64,000 bases of DNA. Source: SZUA-254 sp964596065 (GTDB taxonomy: Bacteria; Bacteroidota; Ignavibacteria; UBA10030; SZUA-254). This document shows positions 17,819 through 26,407 of the stretch, one piece after another. Location: the NCBI GenBank assembly GCA_964596065.1, contig CAZQSM010000001.1, positions 130,293 to 194,292 on the forward strand, written 5' to 3'. Each line of letters begins with the position of its first letter. Within the stretch, counting starts at the first letter, position 1. The notes beneath the pieces were generated by a model that did not search any database, was not told the origin of the DNA, and saw only the letters and a program-made list of their open reading frames with translations. The position numbers and the translations under genes were made by a program.

Positions 17819-19751
17819 ACAGCACGCGACCCCGCACCCGTACGAGTACCTGAGCCTGATCGACTCGCCCGCCGACCTGAGGAAGCTCAGCGTCGCCGAG
17901 CTCAAGCCGGTCTGCAAGGACCTCCGCGAGTTCCTCATCGACGAGATCTCCAAGATCGGCGGCCATCTCGGCGCCGGCCTCGGCACCGTCGAACTCGCCG
18001 TGGCCCTCCACTACGCGTTCAATACCCCCGCCGACAAACTGGTCTGGGACGTCGGCCACCAGGCGTATCCTCATAAAATCCTCACCGGGAGGAGGGACCG
18101 GTTCCATACGATCAGGCAGTTCGGCGGGATCAGCGGGTTCCTCAAACGGGATGAGAGCCCGTTCGACACGTTCGGCGCCGGACACGCGAGCACGGCGATG
18201 TCCGCGGCGCTCGGCATCGCGGCGGCGCGCGACCTCGCCGGCGACCAATTCAAGGTCGTCGCCGTCGTGGGCGACGGCGCGATGACCGGGGGTATGGCCT
18301 ACGAGGCGATGAACAACGCAGGCATCCAGAAACGCAACATGATCGTCGTCCTGAACGACAACAACATGTCGATCGCCCCGAACGTCTGGACGCTCTCGAA
18401 TTACTTCACGGAACTGATCGCCAACCCGTCGTACAACCGGTTCAAGGCGAATGTCTGGGACCTCACGGGGAAACTCGACGTCGTGGGGGACCGGATCCGT
18501 AAAATCGCGGCGAGGGTCGAGGAAGGCATCAAGATGGTGATCACGCCCGGGATCCTGTTCGAAGCGCTCGGGTTCAGGTATTTCGGGCCGATCAACGGCC
18601 ACAACCTCACGCAGCTCGTCCGCATCTTCTCCGAAGTGAAGGACCTCACCGGGCCCATCCTTATCCACGCGATCACGCGGAAGGGAAAGGGGTACGAGCC
18701 GGCCGAGCGGGACGTGCAGGCGCTCCACGGCGTGACCCCGTTCGACAAAATCACCGGCATCTCCCCGAAAAAACCGGAATCGGCCCCGTCCTACACGACC
18801 GTCTTCGGGAAGGCGCTCGTCGAACTGGCGAAGGACAACGACAGGGTCGTCGGCATCACGGCGGCCATGCCTGACGGGACGGGACTCGACCACCTCCAGC
18901 GGGAAATACCCGGCAGATTTTTCGACGTCGGCATCGCGGAACAGCACGCCGTGACGTTCTCGGCGGGGATGGCGACCCAGGGCTACGTCCCGGTCGTGGC
19001 GATTTATTCGACGTTCCTGCAACGGGCGTACGACCAGATCGTCCACGATGTCTCGATGCAGCACCTCCACGTCGTCTTCTGCATCGACCGGGCGGGCCTC
19101 GTCGGGGCGGACGGCCCGACCCACCATGGCGTGCTGGACCTCGCGTATCTCCGCTGCATTCAGGACATCGTCGTGATGTCGCCGAAGGACGAATCCGAAC
19201 TCCGGGACATGCTCCACACCGCCATCCAGTACAAGGGGGGCCCGGTGGCGATCCGTTACCCCCGCGGCAACGGGCTCGGCATCCCGATGAAACCCGGATT
19301 CGACATCGTCGCGATCGGCAAGGCGGAGATCGTCCGGAGCGGGAAGGATGTCGCCATCCTCGCGCTGGGCAACATGGTCAGCCAGTCGCTGAAGGCAGCC
19401 GACCTCCTCGCGAAGGACGGGATCGAAGCGGAAGTCGTCAACATGCGGTTCGTCAAACCCGTCGACGAGTCGATGATCGCTGACATCTGCGGCAGGTTCG
19501 CCAACGTGCTCACCGTCGAGGATCACGTGGTCGACGGCGGGTTCGGCGGCGCGGTCCTCGAGACGATCCAGCGCCTCGGCGTCCGTCAGCCACGCATCAG
19601 GCTGCACGGCCTCCCCCCCTCGTTCATCGAACACGGAAGCCCCGCGGAGCTCGCCGCGATGGTGAAACTCGACGCCCCCGGCATCGCCAGCGTCGTGAAG
19701 GATTTTTTCAGACCGGAGCCGAGACCGGCCCCCGCCGCGACACACGCCTGA
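17808..19751 (+). CDS. dxs: 1-deoxy-D-xylulose-5-phosphate synthase
   Basis: 647 residues, family-typical. It joins pyruvate and glyceraldehyde 3-phosphate to make DXP, the entry step of the MEP isoprenoid pathway and a precursor of thiamine and pyridoxal. The thiamine diphosphate/Mg site GDGAMTGGMAYEAMNNAG (about residues 155-172), the catalytic histidine region GHQAYPHKILTGR (about 84-96), and the second-domain signatures DVGIAEQHAVTFSAGMA and DRAGLVGADGPTHHG (about 420-434) are all present, followed by the C-terminal transketolase domain. It starts inside the 3' end of xseB. Downstream gap to the oxidoreductase gene is 24 bases. Confidence 0.97.
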   Translation: MKNKQHATPHPYEYLSLIDSPADLRKLSVAELKPVCKDLREFLIDEISKIGGHLGAGLGTVELAVALHYAFNTPADKLVWDVGHQAYPHKILTGRRDRFHTIRQFGGISGFLKRDESPFDTFGAGHASTAMSAALGIAAARDLAGDQFKVVAVVGDGAMTGGMAYEAMNNAGIQKRNMIVVLNDNNMSIAPNVWTLSNYFTELIANPSYNRFKANVWDLTGKLDVVGDRIRKIAARVEEGIKMVITPGILFEALGFRYFGPINGHNLTQLVRIFSEVKDLTGPILIHAITRKGKGYEPAERDVQALHGVTPFDKITGISPKKPESAPSYTTVFGKALVELAKDNDRVVGITAAMPDGTGLDHLQREIPGRFFDVGIAEQHAVTFSAGMATQGYVPVVAIYSTFLQRAYDQIVHDVSMQHLHVVFCIDRAGLVGADGPTHHGVLDLAYLRCIQDIVVMSPKDESELRDMLHTAIQYKGGPVAIRYPRGNGLGIPMKPGFDIVAIGKAEIVRSGKDVAILALGNMVSQSLKAADLLAKDGIEAEVVNMRFVKPVDESMIADICGRFANVLTVEDHVVDGGFGGAVLETIQRLGVRQPRIRLHGLPPSFIEHGSPAELAAMVKLDAPGIASVVKDFFRPEPRPAPAATHA

Positions 19752-19775
19752 TCACACCGGACCGCCGAGCACACG

Positions 19776-20780
19776 ATGAAAAAAATCCGAGTCGGAATCA
19801 TCGGCCTGGGGTGGGTCGCCCAGGTCTTCCACCTCCCGATGCTCGCCAAAATCGATGAGGCCGAGGTGACGGCCGTCTGCGACAAGGACAAGGCCCGGTC
19901 CCGGATGATCGGCGACAAGTTCTCGGTACCGGCGGTCTTCACGAACTACGCCGACTTGCTGGAACGCGACGACATCGACGCCGTCATCGTCAGCACCAGC
20001 ACGGACATGCACCATCCCATCACGACGGCCGCCCTGCGGGCGGGCAAGCACGCCTTCGTCGAAAAACCGATCACGAGGACATTCGAAGAGGCGAGGGAAC
20101 TGACCGAGGAGGCCCACAGGCACAAACTCACGCTGATGGTCGGGATGAACAACCGCTTCCGGCCCGACACGATGATCCTCAAGAGCTTCGTGGAAAAAGG
20201 TGAGCTCGGCAAGCTGTTCTACGCGAAGGGGGGCTGGCTGAAATCACTCTCCGACACCAACCCCTGGATGACCCGGAAGGACAAATCGGGCGGCGGGGTG
20301 GTCCTCGACCTCGGGATCGTCATGCTCGACCTCATCCTCTGGATGATGGGCTTCCCCCCCGTGACGCACGTCAGCGCGACGATGTACGGCCACCAGACCA
20401 AGAGCGTCGAAGACACCTGCATCGCCACCGTCAAGATGAAGCCCGACCTGGTGCTCACGCTCGAAGTCAGCTGGTCGCTCCTCTCCGCACAGGACTACTA
20501 TTACTGCAACCTCTTCGGGACCGAAGGGAGCGCACTGATCAATCCACTCCGGATCCATAAAAAGCTCCACGGGAACATCGTCAACCTCACTCCCGCCACG
20601 TCCGAATCTCCGAACGGCCTCTACCGGAAGAGCTACGAGAATGAACTGAGGCACTTCATCGGCGCCCTCCGCGGACTGCATCCGGTGGTTTCGACCGGCG
20701 AGGAGGCGATGGAGCGCATGAAAGTGGTCGAGGCGATCTACCGTTCGTCCCAGAAAGGGAAGGAAGTCCACCTGGGCTGA
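19776..20780 (+). CDS. Gfo/Idh/MocA-family NAD(P)-dependent oxidoreductase
   Basis: 334 residues. An N-terminal Rossmann fold carries GIIGLGWVAQVFHLPML (residues 7-23) and the conserved EKP (about residue 93), which in this family contributes the lysine near the nicotinamide ring; the C-terminal alpha/beta domain follows with GGGVVLDLGIVMLDLILWMMG, containing aspartates where many members have the catalytic DxxxH. Here the usual histidine of that motif is not obvious (DLGIVMLDL), so activity on a sugar substrate is uncertain. The gene lies three bases before the SAM-hydrolase gene in the dxs-rib operon. Substrate unknown; sugar or inositol derivatives are usual for the family. Confidence 0.85.
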   Translation: MKKIRVGIIGLGWVAQVFHLPMLAKIDEAEVTAVCDKDKARSRMIGDKFSVPAVFTNYADLLERDDIDAVIVSTSTDMHHPITTAALRAGKHAFVEKPITRTFEEARELTEEAHRHKLTLMVGMNNRFRPDTMILKSFVEKGELGKLFYAKGGWLKSLSDTNPWMTRKDKSGGGVVLDLGIVMLDLILWMMGFPPVTHVSATMYGHQTKSVEDTCIATVKMKPDLVLTLEVSWSLLSAQDYYYCNLFGTEGSALINPLRIHKKLHGNIVNLTPATSESPNGLYRKSYENELRHFIGALRGLHPVVSTGEEAMERMKVVEAIYRSSQKGKEVHLG

Positions 20781-20783
20781 GCC

Positions 20784-21563
20784 ATGAAGCAGGCCCACAT
20801 CGCCCTCCTTACCGATTTCGGGACGGCGGACCCCTATGTCGCGGCCTTGAAGGGCGTACTCCTTTCCGCCGTTCCCGGGATCCGTATCACCGACATCTCC
20901 CACGACGTCCCACGGCACAACGTTTCCTCCGCGGCGTACATCCTTCGCGCGGCTGCGCCCTGGTTCCCCCGGGGGACCATCTTCGTTTGCGTCGTCGATC
21001 CCGGCGTCGGCACGAAACGCCGGATCCTCTGCCTGAAACTCTCCGGATGCACCTTCCTGGCCCCGGACAACGGCCTCCTGGAACGATTCGCCGACCGGAA
21101 CGGTGTCGGCCGCTGGTACGCCCTGAAGCCACCCGCCTCCGGTCAACGGGTCAGCGCGACCTTCCACGGCCGGGACATCATGGCGCCAGCCGCTGCCAGG
21201 CTGGCGGGGGGTGACCGGTTGGCGTCCCTCGCCCGCCCCGTCCATGCTCCGAGGACGATCAGGTTCCTCAGCCGGGCCCCACGGCAGGGGGGTGGGAAGG
21301 TCGAAGGGAGCGTGCTGCACGTGGATCGATTCGGCAACATCATCACCAGCATCGTGATGCCCGGTCGGCCCACGTCCTCGTTCCGCGTGAAGATCGGCCG
21401 GAAAACCGTCCGGACGCTCTGCTCGACATACGATGAGGCGCCAGCCGCAACTCCATTCATCATTACGGGAAGCAGCGGACTGCTCGAAGTTTCCATCAAC
21501 CGCGGGGATGCCGCGCGGGCGCTGCGTATCAGACCGGGCCATACGGTCCGGGCCTACTCATGA
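20784..21563 (+). CDS. SAM hydrolase / DUF62 family (S-adenosyl-L-methionine hydroxide adenosyltransferase)
   Basis: 259 residues. The start IALLTDFGTADPYVAALKG and the internal VVDPGVGTKRR and LAPDNGLL are the signatures of the DUF62 family, whose studied members (duf-62, relatives of chlorinase and fluorinase) split SAM with water into adenosine and methionine. The Asp-Arg-His triad of the hydrolases may correspond to D13 near the N-terminus, an arginine near residue 80 and the histidine of TFHGRDIMAPAAA; the last motif is clear, the rest is inference. It sits between the oxidoreductase (3-base gap) and ribD (4-base overlap). Confidence 0.88.
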   Translation: MKQAHIALLTDFGTADPYVAALKGVLLSAVPGIRITDISHDVPRHNVSSAAYILRAAAPWFPRGTIFVCVVDPGVGTKRRILCLKLSGCTFLAPDNGLLERFADRNGVGRWYALKPPASGQRVSATFHGRDIMAPAAARLAGGDRLASLARPVHAPRTIRFLSRAPRQGGGKVEGSVLHVDRFGNIITSIVMPGRPTSSFRVKIGRKTVRTLCSTYDEAPAATPFIITGSSGLLEVSINRGDAARALRIRPGHTVRAYS

Positions 21564-22681
21564 AGCGAACAACCGACGCGGATTACATGCGGGAATGCCT
21601 TCGCCTCGCCGAAAAGGGACGCGGGGGCGTCAGCCCGAACCCCCTCGTCGGCGCGGTTGTCGTGAAGAACGGGCTCATCATCGGGAGGGGCTTTCACCGC
21701 CGGTTCGGCGGACCCCACGCGGAGGTTGACGCGATCCGGGCCTGCCGCAGATCCCCCAGGGGGGCGACGCTCTACGTGAACCTCGAACCGTGCGCCCACC
21801 AGGGGAAAACACCGCCCTGTACCGACCTGATACTGGAAGCCGGCATCGCGCGAGTCGTGGTCGGCATCCGAGACCCGAATCCCGTCGTATCCGGGAGGGG
21901 ATTGCGCAGATTACGACGGGCCGGCGTCAGGATACGGCACGGCATCCTTCGTGAGGCCGCGGGTCGCCTGAACGAAGCCTACACCCGGCACGTGACGACA
22001 GGCCTTCCGCTGGTTACCCTGAAAATCGCCCAGAGTGTCGACGGGGCCGTTTCGGACAGCGACGGCGGGAGCCGCTGGATCACCGGGGAACAGGCGCGCG
22101 CTGACACCCACCTGCGCAGGAGCCGCGCCGACTGCGTCCTCGTCGGGGCGGGGACCGTCCTCGCCGACGATCCGCTCCTGACCGTGAGAAACGTCCGCGG
22201 CCCGCAACCAGTGCGGATCGTCCTGGACGGAAGCCTCCGGGTCCATCCCGGGGCGAAAATATTCAACTCCACGCGCAGGCGCCCGACCGTGCTCGTCACC
22301 ACCGAGCGCGCGTTCATACGGCGGCGGAAGACCGTGAAGCGGCTCGCGGGGAAGGGCGTGACGTTCATGATTTTCCCTGGTGGGACCGCCGGCGTCATTC
22401 CGCCGGGCGAGCTCCTGCTCGCCCTCGGCCGTCGCGGCCTGACATCCGTCCTCGTGGAAGGGGGGCCGGAGACCTGGGGCGCATTCCTCAACGCCGGTTG
22501 CGCCGACCGTCTCGTCGTTTACACGGCACCGATCCTCCTCGGAGGGGAGCGGCGGGCGTTCGCCGCGTTGAAGCCGGCCGGGATCCGGAAACCGGTCCGG
22601 CTGAAAAATATCCGGACGGGCAGGGTCGGCCAGGACACGCTGATCGAGGGGGATATCGTCCACACATCGAAAATGGTTTGA
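21560..22681 (+). CDS. ribD: Bifunctional diaminohydroxyphosphoribosylaminopyrimidine deaminase / 5-amino-6-(5-phosphoribosylamino)uracil reductase RibD
   Basis: 373 residues. The N-terminal cytidine-deaminase-like domain has the zinc site HAEVDAI (H53, catalytic E55) and PCAHQGKTPPC (C78, C87). From about residue 147 the NADPH-dependent reductase domain begins with VTLKIAQSVDGAVSD and includes WITGEQARADTHLRRSRADC and the glycine-rich VEGGPETWGAFL. RibD performs the second and third steps of riboflavin synthesis. The ATG overlaps the SAM hydrolase stop (ATGA) and ribE follows two bases after the stop. No FMN riboswitch precedes it, as the upstream region is coding. Confidence 0.95.
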   Translation: MKRTTDADYMRECLRLAEKGRGGVSPNPLVGAVVVKNGLIIGRGFHRRFGGPHAEVDAIRACRRSPRGATLYVNLEPCAHQGKTPPCTDLILEAGIARVVVGIRDPNPVVSGRGLRRLRRAGVRIRHGILREAAGRLNEAYTRHVTTGLPLVTLKIAQSVDGAVSDSDGGSRWITGEQARADTHLRRSRADCVLVGAGTVLADDPLLTVRNVRGPQPVRIVLDGSLRVHPGAKIFNSTRRRPTVLVTTERAFIRRRKTVKRLAGKGVTFMIFPGGTAGVIPPGELLLALGRRGLTSVLVEGGPETWGAFLNAGCADRLVVYTAPILLGGERRAFAALKPAGIRKPVRLKNIRTGRVGQDTLIEGDIVHTSKMV

Positions 22682-22683
22682 CC

Positions 22684-23334
22684 ATGTTCACCGGCATCAT
22701 ACAGGAAATCGGGACGGTCGCGGACTCCGTGCGGTCCGGCGGTAATTTGAGGGTGACGATCGCCGCGGTGAAGTCGGCTCCGAGGCTCCGGCCCGGATCG
22801 AGCATCGCGGTCAACGGCGCCTGCCTGACGGCGGTGGAGTGCCGCCGCGACCGGTTCGTCACCGAGGTGGTGGAGGAAACGCTCCGTAAAACGGCCCTGG
22901 AGTCCCAGCTCGCGCGGGGGTCGGTGAACCTCGAACTCCCCCTCCGCGCGGACGGGCTCGTGGACGGCCATCTGGTACTCGGCCACGTCGACACGACCGG
23001 AACGATCAGTTCCATCGAGGAGCGTGACGGGAGCTGGTGGTTTTCCGTAAACGTCCCCGGGGAGTTTCTGAAGTTCGTCGTCCACACCGGCTCCATCGCG
23101 ATCGATGGCGTCAGCCTGACGGTGGCCGAACTCGCCGGGGAGACCTGCCGCATCTCGATCATCCCCCGGACGATGACACACACCATCTTCGGTCGCTGCA
23201 GGCCCTCCGATCCGGTCAACATCGAGGTCGACGTCATCGGAAAATATGTCGAACGCCTCCTCCAGGGCGGAGATGCGGCCAGGTCCCGCGGGCGAATCCC
23301 GGGTATCGATGCGCTCCGGGAACAGGGGTTTTGA
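22684..23334 (+). CDS. ribE: Riboflavin synthase alpha chain
   Basis: 216 residues from ATG 22684, two bases after ribD; the frame is open further upstream but that part lies within ribD. The protein is a tandem of two lumazine-binding barrels: the first opens with MFTGIIQEIG and contains GACLTAV, the second opens near residue 100 with DGHLVLGHVDTTG and contains DGVSLTVAEL. It dismutates two 6,7-dimethyl-8-ribityllumazine molecules to riboflavin. ribBA and ribH, the other pathway genes, are not in the window. Confidence 0.95.
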   Translation: MFTGIIQEIGTVADSVRSGGNLRVTIAAVKSAPRLRPGSSIAVNGACLTAVECRRDRFVTEVVEETLRKTALESQLARGSVNLELPLRADGLVDGHLVLGHVDTTGTISSIEERDGSWWFSVNVPGEFLKFVVHTGSIAIDGVSLTVAELAGETCRISIIPRTMTHTIFGRCRPSDPVNIEVDVIGKYVERLLQGGDAARSRGRIPGIDALREQGF

Positions 23335-23390
23335 CGGGAGGAAGGGAGGCCGCGGAGCGGGGCGGGGGCGCGGATGCGATCTCGAACCCC

Positions 23391-23421
23391 TTGGAGAATT
23401 CGGGATTATTCCGTATCTTTA
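23391..23421 (+). promoter_or_regulatory. Bacteroidota-type promoter of secG
   Basis: TTG (23391-23393), 20 bases, TATCTTTA (23414-23421). Predicted start near 23428, 30 bases before the secG ATG. Confidence 0.6.
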
Positions 23422-23457
23422 CAATTCCCGGAAACGAACAGTATTCAGGACATTGTC

Positions 23458-23820
23458 ATGTACACGTTCCTCGTTTTGATTGAAATCATCGTCAGTATCC
23501 TCCTGATGATCGTCATCCTTATGCAATCGAGCAAGGGAGGCGGCCTCGCCGGGACGTTCGGCTCGAGCTCGGTCGGCACGGTGTTCGGGGTCCGGAGGAC
23601 GGCGGATTTCCTCAGCAGGGCAACGACGATTCTGGCCACGATTTTCATCGCGCTCTGCCTGTTCATCAATATTTTCTATCTGCCCGGCGCGGGCGACACG
23701 GGCGACAGCGTCATCCAGAGCGGTACACCGACGTCTGCTCCGGCTCCGGTTCCCCCGGTGAGCCGGCCCGCGGCGACGCCCGACAACCAGACACCTCCGG
23801 CCGGGACCCCGCAGCAATAA
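23458..23820 (+). CDS. secG: Preprotein translocase subunit SecG
   Basis: 120 residues from ATG 23458. Two transmembrane helices (about residues 2-20 and 54-77) flank a cytoplasmic loop with the SecG signature MQSSKGGGLAGTFG and GTVFG. SecG assists SecYE in protein export. After the second helix comes a periplasmic tail of about 40 residues rich in Pro, Thr and Ala, longer than in E. coli but common in the FCB group. A promoter is present upstream. The tRNA-Lys gene follows 18 bases after the stop. Confidence 0.93.
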   Translation: MYTFLVLIEIIVSILLMIVILMQSSKGGGLAGTFGSSSVGTVFGVRRTADFLSRATTILATIFIALCLFINIFYLPGAGDTGDSVIQSGTPTSAPAPVPPVSRPAATPDNQTPPAGTPQQ

Positions 23821-23838
23821 TCCTCCCGGCGCTTCACT

Positions 23839-23911
<73 letters not shown>

Positions 23912-24065
23912 CACGGTCAGCACTTTTTCCCGGCCTGCCCCCGAAGTCACCCTCCTGATCCTAACAAGAGCATCGTAGCCCGCGGGCAGATAGCCATAGG
24001 CCTGCTCCCAATGCCCGGATAAGACCATTTCGGTATCCGACGGGTGATTTTCATCACAACCCTCA

Positions 24066-24095
24066 TTGTGTACCGGTCGACATCCATTATATTGT
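24066..24095 (+). promoter_or_regulatory. Bacteroidota-type promoter of the lipoprotein gene
   Basis: TTG (24066-24068), 19 bases, TATATTGT (24088-24095); predicted start near 24102. The remaining sequence between the tRNA (23911) and this site shows nothing recognisable. Confidence 0.6.
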
Positions 24096-24161
24096 CCACT
24101 TAACGCGACCCGGACATTGGCGCGAAATCGGCAAGAACAAATCGAAGCTTAAGGTGAAAGG

Positions 24162-24593
24162 ATGACATCAATGACACATCGCCACCGTTTTTTGCTCCCG
24201 CGTTTCCTCTGCGTGGGATTGCTCGCTTTCATCGTCGGGGCCTGTTCGAGCGACACACCCGTTTCGCCCCCGCTCTCACAGTTTGAACCGCAGATCGCCA
24301 ACACCGCGGATAATTTCCAGTTTCAGGTGACGGGTGCGACGAACGTCACGACGACCGTGGAATACCCGTGGCAAAACACCGGAACACGCGCCAGCGTCAA
24401 CCAGTCGTGCTCCATTTCCGCGGGATCCGCCGTCGTGACGCTTCTCGACTCGAACCAGGTCGAACTGTATTCGAATTCGTTGTCCGCCAACGGAACCTTC
24501 CAGAGTGATACGGGTCAGGTGGGAGTGTGGAAGGTAAAAGTGGTCTTGACCAATCTGTCCGGGACCCTGAATTTCCGCGCTCAGAAACTTTAA
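24162..24593 (+). CDS. Small secreted lipoprotein, unknown function
   Basis: 143 residues. The signal peptide ends in the lipobox VGAC, so the mature lipoprotein starts at the cysteine near residue 28. The remaining 115 residues are rich in Thr, Ser, Asn and Gln and alternate like a beta-sandwich (for example AVVTLLDSNQVELYSNSLSANG and GVWKVKVVLTNLSGTLNFRAQ). I recognise no family. A start at the second ATG (24171) is equally possible, as an AAAGG ribosome-binding site suits either. It is monocistronic with its own promoter and a hairpin downstream. Confidence 0.75.
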   Translation: MTSMTHRHRFLLPRFLCVGLLAFIVGACSSDTPVSPPLSQFEPQIANTADNFQFQVTGATNVTTTVEYPWQNTGTRASVNQSCSISAGSAVVTLLDSNQVELYSNSLSANGTFQSDTGQVGVWKVKVVLTNLSGTLNFRAQKL

Positions 24594-24691
24594 CATCGGG
24601 GTTTGAGTAAACCACCGCCCCGTCACTCCATGAGCGAATACTGTTCGCAGTACGACGCAGGCGGTTTCGATCGCGCCTGACCCCCTGGCCC

Positions 24692-24745
24692 CGGCCGAAA
24701 CGGCCGATTTAATTTGCCACCCTCCCGGCCCGGGTGTAACCTTTT
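24692..24745 (+). terminator. Hairpin pair downstream of the lipoprotein gene
   Basis: CGGCCG-AAA-CGGCCG (24692-24706) followed by ATTTAATTT, then a second stem CACCC/GGGTG (about 24719-24735) followed by a short T run. Either may end the lipoprotein transcript. The rest of 24594-24824 shows no gene. Confidence 0.35.
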
Positions 24746-24824
24746 CCTCCCGCACCCCGTATTCAAGGCATACCCCGGGCGCTTCGAAGCGGGCGGGGGA
24801 TGACAGGGATTACCTGGAGGAATC

Positions 24825-25166
24825 ATGCATATCGGTGAACAGATCAGGGGGGACGTCGCGGTGGTCGCCCTGAGCGGCGGACTGCACGATGAGGAGGATG
24901 GGATCGTCCTGGAACAGAAAATCATCAGCCTCACCGCCGACAACATCAGGAAGATCGTCTTCGACCTCGGGAAACTCAACAGCGTCAACAGCCAGGGGCT
25001 TTCTGCCCTGCTGCGCGCGGTCAAATCGGTCCGGACGCGGGGAGGGGACATCCGGCTGGCCGGTCTCGACGAACACCTCGAGAACATCTTCGCGAAGACG
25101 CGGTTGGTGAGGATTTTCGACACCTACGAAACCGTTGACAGGGCGGCGGCCAGCTACATCCATTGA
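24825..25166 (+). CDS. STAS-domain anti-sigma factor antagonist-like protein
   Basis: 113 residues made of a single STAS domain (strand IRGDVAVVALSG, strand KIVFDLGKLNSVNSQGLSALLRAV, then DIRLAGLDEHLENIF). Proteins of this class bind anti-sigma kinases; the regulatory serine of SpoIIAA lies in the loop that here reads NSVNSQGLS (S53, S56), so phosphorylation control is plausible. The ATG is preceded by a good GGAGG ribosome-binding site. No cognate kinase or sigma factor is near. The gene stands alone between the lipoprotein and cysteine synthase genes. Confidence 0.87.
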   Translation: MHIGEQIRGDVAVVALSGGLHDEEDGIVLEQKIISLTADNIRKIVFDLGKLNSVNSQGLSALLRAVKSVRTRGGDIRLAGLDEHLENIFAKTRLVRIFDTYETVDRAAASYIH

Positions 25167-25176
25167 CGCAGTCATT

Positions 25177-25206
25177 TTGACATCTCCCGCTTAATCCGTA
25201 ACTTTC
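25177..25206 (+). promoter_or_regulatory. Bacteroidota-type promoter of the cysteine synthase gene
   Basis: TTG (25177-25179), 19 bases, TAACTTTC (25199-25206). The predicted start near 25213 leaves a 94-base leader before the ATG, rich in G and C. Confidence 0.5.
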
Positions 25207-25306
25207 CCGTCAGCTGACCGCCCGCGATGGGCGGCGCGGCTCCCGTCCGGCGCGCCCGGCACCCGGACCCACCCGTCACAGACGATTACCGGACGAACCA
25301 ACCTCG

Positions 25307-26407
25307 ATGCCGACGACCATCACGCGACCTGTCTTCGATGAAAATACCCGCTTCAGGGGTTTGAAACATATCATCGGAAACACTCCGCTCCTTGAAATTC
25401 ACTTCCGATACAAGAAAGAAAACCGCGTACTGTACGCCAAGGCGGAATATGTCAATATGACCGGGAGCATCAAGGACAGGATGGCGTACCACATCCTGAA
25501 GAATGCCTATGCGGCCGGAGCGATCAGGGAGGGGGATACCATCGCCGAGGCAACGAGCGGAAACACCGGCATCTCCTTCGCCGCGATCGGGCGCGCACTC
25601 GGCCACCCCGTCACGATTTTCATGCCCGACTGGATGAGCCGGGAGAGGATCGACCTGATCAGGAGCATGGGGGCGGGGATCGTCCAGATCAGCAAGGAGG
25701 ACGGGGGCTTCCTGGGGGCAATCGCGCGCGCGCAGGCCCTCGCGAAGGAACGAGAAAACGTCTTCCTGCCGAGCCAATTCGACAACCCGTCGAACGTGGA
25801 TGCGCATGAACAGTCCACCGGACCCGAAATCTGGTGGCAACTCGATTTCCAGTCGCTCAGGCCCGGCGCGTTCGTGGCCGGCGTCGGCACCGGAGGGACC
25901 ATCATGGGAATCGGCAGGTTCATGAAACAGCGCGACGCCTCCGTTCGCATCCATCCCGTGGAGCCGATGGAATCACCGACGCTTTCGACCGGACACAAAG
26001 AGGGCAAACACCGGATCCAGGGGATCTCCGATGAGTTCATCCCGTCGATCGTCGATCTCAGCTATCTGGATCCCGTGATCGGTGTCAGCGACGGTGACGC
26101 CATCATCACGGCCCAGAAAATGGCCTCCCAGCTGGGATTGGGAGTGGGGATCTCCTCGGGGTGCAACTTCATCGGGGCCCTCAAGGCGCAGAACGAACTC
26201 GGCCCCGGCGCGGTGGTCGTCACCGTCCTCCCGGACGACAATAAAAAATATCTCTCGACGGACCTCCTGAAAACGGAAGCGGGCGCGGGTCACCACCTCT
26301 CCGCGGACGTTGAATTCATCGGCTACCAGGCCCACAAACGGGTCTGCCATACCTGCTGCGACCTTTACGAGTGCAACCAGCGGATCACCGGCGCGGGTCC
26401 CTGCTGA
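25307..26407 (+). CDS. PLP-dependent cysteine synthase family protein with Cys-rich C-terminal tail
   Basis: 366 residues, about 50 longer than typical CysK. The PLP lysine is K56 in MTGSIKDRMA; the phosphate-binding/substrate loop TSGNTG is at 83-88 and GTGGT near 184. The fold I recognise ends about residue 325. The tail (about 330-366) carries VCHTCCDLYEC and a final cysteine (C347, C350, C351, C356, C366), which looks like a metal- or thiol-binding element. The reaction is expected to be O-acetylserine (or phosphoserine) plus sulfide to cysteine, or a cystathionine beta-synthase-like exchange; the sequence does not decide. The stop overlaps the next gene (TGATG). Confidence 0.85.
   Translation: MPTTITRPVFDENTRFRGLKHIIGNTPLLEIHFRYKKENRVLYAKAEYVNMTGSIKDRMAYHILKNAYAAGAIREGDTIAEATSGNTGISFAAIGRALGHPVTIFMPDWMSRERIDLIRSMGAGIVQISKEDGGFLGAIARAQALAKERENVFLPSQFDNPSNVDAHEQSTGPEIWWQLDFQSLRPGAFVAGVGTGGTIMGIGRFMKQRDASVRIHPVEPMESPTLSTGHKEGKHRIQGISDEFIPSIVDLSYLDPVIGVSDGDAIITAQKMASQLGLGVGISSGCNFIGALKAQNELGPGAVVVTVLPDDNKKYLSTDLLKTEAGAGHHLSADVEFIGYQAHKRVCHTCCDLYECNQRITGAGPC

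Noticed and set aside
17793..19745. 650-codon open frame on the minus strand across dxs
   Set aside because: It is the exact antisense of a complete, well-conserved dxs. Long antisense frames are frequent in GC-rich DNA; its translation has no recognisable domain.
21440..21560. FMN riboswitch before ribD
   Set aside because: The region is the 3' end of the SAM hydrolase gene, and the conserved stems of the riboswitch are not seen.
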